From Acheta domesticus (lineage: Eukaryota > Arthropoda > Insecta > Orthoptera > Gryllidae), in NCBI GenBank assembly GCA_031308135.1, contig JAHLJT010000631.1, positions 143,758,734-143,822,733 on the forward strand: 64,000 bases of DNA, read 5' to 3'. The translations under genes and the position numbers were made by a program. How positions within the stretch are numbered: position 1 is the stretch's first letter; every line of letters starts with the position of its first letter. The notes beneath the pieces are model-generated. The model saw only the letters and a list, made by a program, of their open reading frames with translations. It was not told the origin of the DNA and did no database searches. Positions 56,886 to 64,000 of the stretch are shown here, piece by piece.

Positions 56886-57939
56886 TGCCCACTCCTTGAG
56901 AAATTTTCTGGGAATGGTAGCGAAGGTAAATGAATGAGCAGTGGTGGGAAATATATGTTTATGAAAGGAGAGTTTCATTATTTTGTAATGAAGAGAAAAC
57001 AAATCGATGGGAACCAATGGTTACGTATTGACTGTGTAAATTAACATAACAGTAACATGTTCATATATTTTAACATGGAATATTTTTTTTAAACATTTGA
57101 CGAATATTTATTTCTAAATTACACTATATGCAAAACGTCAAGGAAAACGTTATTCGTTTAGTGTACATGAAAATGTTGTTGTGAACACCTTGCATTTTCA
57201 AATAGTTGTGTAATGAGCTTTCTTAAAATAGCAGACTATTGACAAATCTGCTGGATCCCATTTCTTTAATATAATACTTTCTAATCAATTCAGTGAACAA
57301 TTTTTTTATCTTGATAATCAACGCCACATGTTTACATAAATTTCAATTCTTAGAGATTCACACAAATTTTAATTTTTACGTATTTTTCTTCACTAAATTA
57401 ATTTGCTTATTTCATCATATTTCACCCGCAACAATATTTTACGTAATATCTAGAAACTATTAACGTACCCTTGACGAAAAATATTCTTCTTCATCTTCTT
57501 AAAATAGTTCCAACTCGCTCTTCATTCAGTACTTTCAAATGAAACAACTCAATACACCAACCTACTCGACAGCGCGCTGATCCGTAGTCCTCATTAGAAT
57601 TTTTGTACGTGACGACATTGTAAATTTTGCCGACTCACCTGTCGACTTCACGACATTACATGCATTAGGTGTATTTCAATATTGAGCATTTCTTCTCCTT
57701 CTCTAAAGAGGTTCAAATCTTCAAGGATACTCGCTAAAACCTTGGCATTCAAAGATCGAAACAGAAACGTCCAAAGCGGGCTCCGGTTGTGGAATGACGT
57801 TTTTGAAGGATGGAACAAAATAACAAGAACTGAATTGTTGTTTGTGCGTAACAATAATAACAAAATACAAGAACAAGAAGTACAACAATAACGTACCACG
57901 TAATAACCAGTACAACGTAACAAGAACTGAACCTATTGT
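56886..57939. other. AT-rich gene-free stretch
   Basis: No recognisable gene. Similar AACAAGAACTGAA words occur near 57822 and 57917, within an ACAAGAACAAGAAG patch. Confidence 0.35.
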
Positions 57940-58145
57940 TTGTGCGAGGCGAGTTGGGGGCGGGGCTGGAAGGCGTGGAGGCTGGGAGGCAGTCCGGTTG
58001 CGTCGATCCGGATATCTTCCCCCCTCCCCCGACCCACCACGCCGCCACCCCCTCCAGCTCCGCCTTGCGTCACTCGCGCGGCACCGGCGCAGCGCCGCCA
58101 CCGCTACTCCACTTGCCGAGCCCCGCCACTCGCTCTCTACTCGGC
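57940..58145. other. CpG-rich island
   Basis: GC- and C-rich block with CCGCCACC and GGCGTGGAGGCTGGGAGG words, unlike its flanks. The frames across it on both strands are not supported as genes. Confidence 0.35.
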
Positions 58146-58829
58146 TTTACCCACTTCCCGTTACCCACTGACCGACAGACAATGCGCACTGTTCGATACT
58201 GTCCCCTCCCCACTGTCATACAGCCCGATACACACACTGTTTGATCCATTCTCTCTCTCATAATCAGACATTATACTACATCCATTATCTCATTCCCACT
58301 ACTGCATATTATTACTAAATTATGTGACCAAAATATTCATTATCTAATGTTCTTATTCCTTGCTCTCGCTTTACACCTTCTCATGAGATTTAGTCTCTCC
58401 CACAATCTTGTTGCTGACTGGAAATAATGCGCAATGTATAGGTCAATTTGCCATCTCTATTATTGTTTAATTTGGCACTTGTCTAACGTCACCGGTTCGT
58501 GTAATGTGTTTACTGACAAACCTCGGCATGGGCTGAATTATTGGGAACGTTCCTGTTTGGCACCACATGGATTTCCAACACTAACATCTGACTCTCATTC
58601 CTGCATTTGCCGTCGTGGACCGACACAATTGTATCCTTTATGATTACACTTTTATGTCACTTTCTAGCCCAACGGATAAGAGCTCTGATTATACTGAGTA
58701 TTGCTGGAGGAATTAAATGTATCTTTATATTTATGCTTTTTTTTCATACTTTTTGTTAATACCCTGTACATTCCACGTTGCCATTTGCATTGTCCTGTTT
58801 CGTTGCTTAAGTCGTCTTCGATTGGGTCC
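58146..58829. other. Gene-free stretch
   Basis: No recognisable gene. It leads into the probable 5' end of the RTE-type LINE. Confidence 0.35.
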
Positions 58830-59580
58830 GTTTAAAGGCTGCTTAGAGTTTTTAACTGGTTTAAGTTTTTTACGGGAATGGGGTGTTGGCCCATAGCCCA
58901 ACCTCTAACCTGGTAGGCCAGGATTTTTTTGGGGTTTTCTCCCCTAGAGAGGTTGGCTCCACGCCTTTGAGCCATCTCTGCCCATGGTTTTATTTCAGGG
59001 TTCCTTCCCTTAGCCTTTAGGGCTCCTGCCCCTTCCTGCAAGGCAGCAGGTTGAAACCGGAAAAAAGAAGGACATATAGAGATAGAAAGAAAGGAGGAAG
59101 AAAGTATAGAATAGAATAAGGAAAGAAGAAGAGGAAAAAATAATGACTCCCTAGCCCTCGCAACCTAATAGCATCGGGGTCGAAAAACACAAGAGACCAA
59201 GATAGGTCTAATAGGAAAGAATAAAGGAGTGTGGCACAAAGAAAGAATAGCCATGCCACACTAGTGAAGGGACCACCTATTTCGGCTAGTTGCCGTTGGT
59301 GGGGGAGAGGGAGGAACACTGGGACCAGGCATGATGGACTATGGATAGAGGTGATGAAGTGGTACTGGTGGGTCGTTGTGAGACAGCCCTTCGTCTGGCT
59401 CCTCCGCTGAGACCTGTACAGCATGGGTGCCCCTACCAGTAGCATCATTGATCGATTCTCCAACCCATCATCAATGCTACCCCTGTATGCCCTCAGCTTC
59501 ATAAGAGCACACAAACCTCCTCGCCCGCACGGTCAGTGCTACTTTAAGGCGGTGTCTCCTGGAGGAGGAGTATTCAGTAA

Positions 59581-60576
59581 AAGTATGAAGAAGTATTCAG
59601 TCAGTTGGAAAAATTAAATATAGACATTTGTTCGCTAACAGAAACTAAGAAGGAAGGAAGAGGAATTGAAGACTACAGTAATTATATCCATATTTATAGT
59701 GGTGTAAACAAGGACAATAGGGCTAAATGTGGAGTATCAGTAGCAATCCACGAAAAATATAGAAAGAATATAAGAACCTGGAATGAGATAAATGAGAGAC
59801 TGCTAACAGTGGAGTTAGATATATTTGGTCATACTATGGTAATTTTATCAGCATATGCTCCCACTGAAGATGCAACAGAATCTCTAAAAGATTCGTTTGA
59901 AGAAGAACTAGTGGCCATATTAGAAGACATTCCTTCAAGCAAGGAAATCTTAATAATGGGCGATTTAAATGCCCGAACGGGAAGTAAACAGAATAATAAT
60001 ATAGTGGGTAGATATGGAGAACAAATATGTAATAAAAATGGAGAGAGATTAATAAATTTATGTTGTCAAATGGATCTTAAAATCATGAATGGTTTCTACA
60101 GACACAAAGATATCCACAAGTATACATGGACACAACCTACCAGGAACATTAAATCAATAATTGATTATTTTATTTTAAGACAGAGAACTTATCTAAAATG
60201 CCAAGATGTTAAAGTTTTAAGAGGAGCAGAATGTGGTAGCGACCACTATTTAGTTAAAGCAATTCTTTATTTTTTCCATAAACCAAACTTCCAAAAGATC
60301 TTAATACCGGAAACTCATACTCCTTATAACACAAAAATATATCAGTTGGATAGCCTGCAAAATGACTCGACCAGTTTCCTATATAAATGTAGATTGGCAA
60401 ACAAACTGCAAATAAATGTAGATAGATCAGCATATGAGCAAATACAAACAGTAATTCATGAAGCAGCTTTTGAAGCATTAGGTGAAAAGCCCAAGATAAA
60501 GGAAAAACAAACATACTGGTGGAATGAAGATTTGAAACAAATGATTGAAGAGAAGAAAGTGAAATATAAAAAATAG
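59581..60576 (+). pseudogene. RTE-type LINE endonuclease domain
   Basis: Frame 1 is open from 59581, just after a TAA, with KYEEVFSQLEKLNIDICSL, so about 20 residues of the usual N-terminus are missing or lie out of frame. Catalytic motifs of the exonuclease-endonuclease-phosphatase fold are present: SLTETKK (Glu at 59641-59643), IMGDLNAR (Asp 59962, Asn 59968), and GSDHYLV (Asp 60241, His 60244). The enzyme nicks target DNA. TAG at 60574-60576, after KYKK, is an in-frame stop; the frame stays open beyond it (LSSGDPRDRSAYSNINRKVK). Related proteins are often labelled craniofacial development protein 2-like. Confidence 0.85.
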
Positions 60577-62136
60577 CTAAGCTCAGGAGACCCCAGAGAT
60601 AGATCAGCATATAGTAATATCAATAGAAAGGTTAAAAGATCAGTAACGAAAGCTAAGGCACAGGCTTGGGAAACAAAATGCTCTGAAGTAAATAAGTTAA
60701 TGGGAAGCAATAGGTCTAGAGAAGCATGGAAAACAATAAAAGAACTAAAAACTGATGTGTCATGTAAATCTAGAATGTCACCAATTAATATTAAACAGTG
60801 GGAGGTATATTTTCAAGACCTTCTGAGGGAAGATAGAGCAGAATACAAATACATCAGCTACAATGCAGATAAAGTATTAATACATGAAGCTATACCAAGA
60901 ATAACTTTAAAAGAATTAAAAAACGCTCTGAGGGGGATGAAAAATAATAGATCTCCAGGCCCAGGAGGGATACCGGTTGAACTGTTAAAACACTCTCCTG
61001 ACCAAATGAAGGAAATTCTTGTAAAGTTATTTAATAAAAGTCTCATAGATGAAGGGGAAATTCCTCAAGAATGGAAAAAAGTTGAAATTATACCAATTTA
61101 TAAAAAAGGCAATAAAGGAAAATGTGAAAATTATAGAGGCATTAGTGTCACCAGTTCAATTAGTAGACTGTACGGGCGAATAATTAAAGGAAGAATTGAG
61201 TCAGAGATAGAAAACCTGGAAGAACAAAGTGGTTTTACGGCTGGTCGTTCATGTATAGATAACATTTTCTGCATCCAACAAATTTTAGAAAAAAAGAAAG
61301 CCTGTGGAAGAGATTCTCATCTATTGTTTGTTGACCTTCAAAAAGCATATGACAGCATTTCCATTAGCAAACTTTTTAAAATTTTAGAACAAAATTGTAA
61401 TTTTAAATTAGTTAACACCATTAAGAAAATGTACAAAGAGAGTAAAGGTGTTGTGAAAGTAAACGGACAAGTATCAGATGATATAATAATTTCTAAAGGA
61501 TTGAGACAGGGGTGCTGTATGTCCCCAACTCTTTTTAACATGTTCATTGCCGAAGCTTTGAGAGAATGGAGGAGGAAATGCAGTGTAATGGGAATGCAAA
61601 TTGGCGAATCAACACTGGATGTTCTACTCTTCGCAGATGATCTAGTCATAATGGCTGAGGATGAGCAAGATATGAACTATATGTTTGGAAAATTAAAAAA
61701 AGAATTTGATCTCTGGGGATTGCAAATAAATGTGTCCAAAACAAAGTATATGGTTACAGGAGAACATGGAAAAGATCTGTGTATTGGAAATGATAAAATA
61801 CAATTATGTGATGATTTTAAATATTTAGGCTTTACAGTTTCAAAAGATGGCACAAGCAACAAAGATATTAATAATAAGATAAATCAAGGGAAACGAGTCA
61901 TAAATATGCTAAATTCAATTCTGTGGAACTCCCAGTTATCAAAGAAAACGAAAAAAAATATATACAGTACCATAATTGAGAGCATTGTCACATATGGCTC
62001 AGAAGTATGGGAACTAACCCAAAAAAACAGAAGGAGATTATTGACGATTCAAATGGACTTTCTGAGACGAAGTTGCAGAATATCTCGTTTACACCACATA
62101 CGAAATGATGAAATAAAGGATAAAATGGAAATTTAA
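60577..62136 (+). pseudogene. RTE-type LINE reverse transcriptase
   Basis: The same frame continues the polyprotein after the TAG. Motifs in order are LRGMKNNRSPGPGGIPVELL, EWKKVEIIPIYKKGN, YRGISVTSSISRLYGRII, LLFVDLQKAYDSI (motif A, Asp 61333-61335), GLRQGCCMSPTLFN (motif B), VLLFADDLVIMAE (motif C, Asp pair 61636-61641) and FKYLGFTVSKDG. All catalytic residues are intact. A TAA at 62134-62136 cuts off the last 83 codons. The polymerase would copy element RNA from the nicked target. Confidence 0.85.
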
Positions 62137-62385
62137 AAGGATATAATTGATACTGTAGAACGAAAACAGCTTCAATGGTACGGACATCTGCTGAGAATGC
62201 CAGAAGAGAGGTGGCCCAAACAAGTATATAAATGGATACCACCGTATAGAAGACGGAGGGGCAGACCATCAACCCCATGGAAACAAGGAATACTGACTGC
62301 GATGGCGACAAGAAATTTGACAGACGAAGATGTAATGGATAGAAAAGGCTGGAAAAGAGGAACCGAGAAATATCGCCAGATGTAA
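62137..62385 (+). pseudogene. RTE-type LINE C-terminal domain
   Basis: Still in frame 1 after the second stop: DTVERKQLQWYGHLLRMPEE, WIPPYRRRRGRPSTPW and WKRGTEKYRQM, then TAA. The W-x-G-H-x-x-R-M and R-R-x-G-R-P-x-x-x-W pattern is the conserved C-terminal tail of RTE-like and related LINE polyproteins. The exact continuation of frame shows that both stops are simple point changes. Confidence 0.8.
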
Positions 62386-62391
62386 TCCACT

Positions 62392-62393
<2 letters not shown>

Positions 62394-62442
<49 letters not shown>

Positions 62443-62455
62443 TTATATATATTTA
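62394..62455. repeat. (AT)n tail of the RTE-type LINE
   Basis: AT dinucleotides, uninterrupted to about 62431 and then degenerate (GTATATATATTTATATAT), begin 9 bp after the stop codon. Confidence 0.85.
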
Positions 62456-62640
62456 TGCATGTGCCTTCACATGCCATGGGCGTGACACGACACATGGAGG
62501 ATTCTCTGACCTTCCAAAATACATACCTATTCGCACTTCAGCAAGGAGATCCAATAAAGCTTCAATCCTTGCCACAACGCAGCAATATGTCTCTTGGTAT
62601 TCAGTGAAAGCATTCCTGCTAGTTTAATTCCCATAATGAC
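62456..62640. other. Spacer before the palindrome
   Basis: No gene. It ends with TCCCATAATGACCGTT, which recurs in the loop of the palindrome that follows. Confidence 0.4.
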
Positions 62641-62743
62641 CGTTTGGCTGATGCAATGAAAGGTGGTGGCGGCGGTGGCAGCAACTCCCATAATCACCGT
62701 TGCTGCCACCGCCGCCACCACCTTTCATTTCATCAGCGAAACG
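62641..62743. repeat. Near-perfect palindrome with 45-bp arms
   Basis: Arm 62641-62685 pairs with 62699-62743 at 43 of 45 positions across a 13-nt loop. The inner 31 bp, GC-rich and built on GGTGGCGGCGGTGG, pair perfectly. The loop starts TCCCATAATCACCGTT, nearly identical to the sequence just left of the palindrome (62629-62644). Open frames that cross it have poly-Gly or His-rich segments and are not supported as genes. Confidence 0.9.
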
Positions 62744-63379
62744 AGAGCGATGGTGGACATTGCAATACCGATAGCGGTCGCCGAACAAACGGAAATTTAC
62801 GATGTATTTTACAGCGACGGAAAAAGAGCACATTTCTGACAACTCTATCTGAACCGGCATTGGCGTAAACATCTGAAACAATGCGCCTTCGAAAAGGCGC
62901 GCTGCAATTATAGGGCGGTAATGTCTCGCTTTTAATTTTCGGTCGCGCACAACGCAGCGGGTGAAGGGAGAAGGGGGAGGGGGAAGGAGACCTGAAAGGA
63001 GGTGAAAGGAAAAGGAGGGCTCCCCGTGGAGATGTATGAAGGTAGTGGCGGACGCGTATTTAGGCGCCGCCTGTTCCGCTGTCAGCGAGACCCACCCCCA
63101 AGTGAGAGAACTTAAAAGACATGTACAAAACATGATTTTCCGAAATTGAGAGAGTAACAGTTAACAGAATCACGACTTTCAAACCATTTCTTTCAAGACG
63201 AACTACAACTTTGTGCAAATCATTACACTCTTGACAAAGTATACTCATTATTTTCTTTCCGACCAAATGTACCTCTAAGTCTCTTTTGCTGGATATCAAA
63301 AACGTAATGTTACCACAAAACCATGACCTGTAATAATGTTTGGTTTTCTCCTTCACCTGTGTTCATTAATTCATTTATT
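62744..63379. other. Gene-free stretch
   Basis: Mixed composition with a G-rich patch near 62960-63010. A 169-codon minus-strand frame (62624-63133) crosses the palindrome and has no known domain. Confidence 0.35.
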
Positions 63380-63560
63380 TTAATAAAGCAATGTTGGCTT
63401 TCACGGCTGGTCTCACAACTCGAATTACCTTCCGGGACGACCGTGGTCTAGTGGAAATATTTCCTGACCTTTCGTCTGCGACAGACATCATCAGCAGCGA
63501 AATGGTCGTGGAAAAAGTGTACTTCCGGACAGCTCGCTGGTGACTGACCAAGACGCCTAC
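63380..63560. repeat. Possible 3' end of a retroelement, tentative
   Basis: ATGTTGGCTTTCACGGCTGG, and later CCTTTCGTCTGCGACAGACATCATCAG in segments, resemble conserved non-coding ends found in many animal retroelements (LINE or Penelope type). There is a small GTCTGCGACAGAC stem. No coding region adjoins it. Confidence 0.3.
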
Positions 63561-64000
63561 GAATTTTATTTTACTTTTGCATTATTTCCCGGTGATTTGA
63601 CTTCGCTGTTAATTTAATCAAAATCGACTTCAAGTTTAGGAATAACAAATATTATTCCACAGGTAGCCTATATACTTTATTATTATAATTCAATCCGCTT
63701 CATTTAATTCAAAAGCGCAGATCTGTCAAAGATACATTTAATTTGGCTGAAGATGCTAAGTTAGAAATTTTTATCGAAGTAATGGTCTAATTTGCATTAA
63801 AAAATCTGTCCCCAACTAACAATAGACCGACGCTAGCGAATTCCATAATTATATTTCCTCTAAGGCCTTTCCTCTAAGTGCACGTAGTTTTAGAAATAAG
63901 TTAGAACAAGCTGAGAGTAATAGATGTTTAATGAGTAACTAAGTACTGTGAAGTGCGGTGAAGTGCTGTGAAGTGCTGGTTAGTGTAATCCAATACAAAA
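63561..64000. other. AT-rich gene-free end of window
   Basis: No recognisable gene. The last 60 bp contain a short GTGAAGTGCNGTGAAGTGCTG-like tandem repeat (63948-63980). Confidence 0.4.

Larger units (their letters stand above)
58830..62455 (+). mobile_element. RTE-type LINE, nearly intact
   Basis: A probable 5' untranslated region (about 58830-59580, with GTTGGCCCATAGCCCAACC and a CAGCATGGGTGCCCCTACCA block) precedes one long frame holding an APE-type endonuclease and a reverse transcriptase. The frame ends at 62385, followed by a very short 3' untranslated region and an (AT)n tail, as is usual in RTE elements, which end in short tandem repeats. Only two nonsense codons interrupt about 2.8 kb and no frameshift is seen, so this is the youngest-looking element in the window. 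The 5' boundary is inferred. Confidence 0.75.

Noticed and set aside
59017..59514. A 165-codon minus-strand frame
   Set aside because: It is antisense to the probable 5' untranslated region of the RTE-type LINE and lacks known motifs.
62624..63133. A 169-codon minus-strand frame
   Set aside because: It crosses the palindrome, contains poly-Gly from the GGTGGC repeats, and has no recognisable domain.
1..64000. CRISPR arrays, bacterial operons, ribosome binding sites, rRNA or tRNA genes
   Set aside because: No regularly spaced repeats with unique spacers, no operon-like gene packing and no rRNA or tRNA signatures were seen; the content is that of an animal genome.

Overview
This window looks like intergenic or intronic DNA from a large, repeat-rich arthropod genome, most likely an insect. 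No host gene, rRNA or tRNA could be supported. The inference rests on the transposon mix: Dong/R4-type LINEs with a restriction-like endonuclease sitting in TAA microsatellites, an RTE-type LINE, a Jockey-type LINE and a hAT element, set in AT-rich sequence with long ATT and AT microsatellites and a scatter of short CpG-rich islands. The species cannot be named from the sequence alone.

Layout. Positions 1-12 kb are mostly AT-rich and gene-free, with a 16-bp tandem array (1.9 kb), purine-rich tracts, a fold-back element (7.3-7.6 kb), a tRNA-like SINE candidate (10.5-11 kb) and several perfect hairpins. A 5'-truncated Dong-like copy lies at 12.3-13.1 kb between two ATT arrays. A solo LTR with a 4-bp target duplication is at 15.7-16.3 kb. 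A decayed APE-endonuclease LINE spans about 16.4-21.6 kb. Its endonuclease is split by a 1.64-kb hAT element that keeps its terminal inverted repeats and an 8-bp target duplication. From 22.5 to 27.5 kb three Dong-like copies stand head to tail, separated by AAT arrays. From 27.5 to 33.4 kb there are two copies of an unclassified repeat family with a Jockey fragment between them. From 40.8 to 44.5 kb further Dong-like copies lie on the minus strand, one with a local tandem duplication, a duplicated YMDD motif and a templated palindrome. From 49.4 to 50.4 kb is a third copy of the unclassified family. The best-preserved element is an RTE-type LINE at about 58.8-62.5 kb, whose endonuclease and reverse transcriptase lie in one frame broken by only two stop codons. 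A 45-bp-arm near-perfect palindrome follows at 62.6 kb.

How the parts relate. The genes seen are all mobile-element proteins: endonucleases that nick the target, reverse transcriptases that copy RNA at the nick, and one hAT transposase. All carry stops, frameshifts or truncations. The most informative structure is the history they record. Dong-like copies land in TAA repeats and leave TAA tails that can serve as new targets; a hAT element nests inside a LINE; and several perfect inverted repeats appear to have been made by templated fold-back mutation, two of which can be compared with an unmutated copy in the same window.
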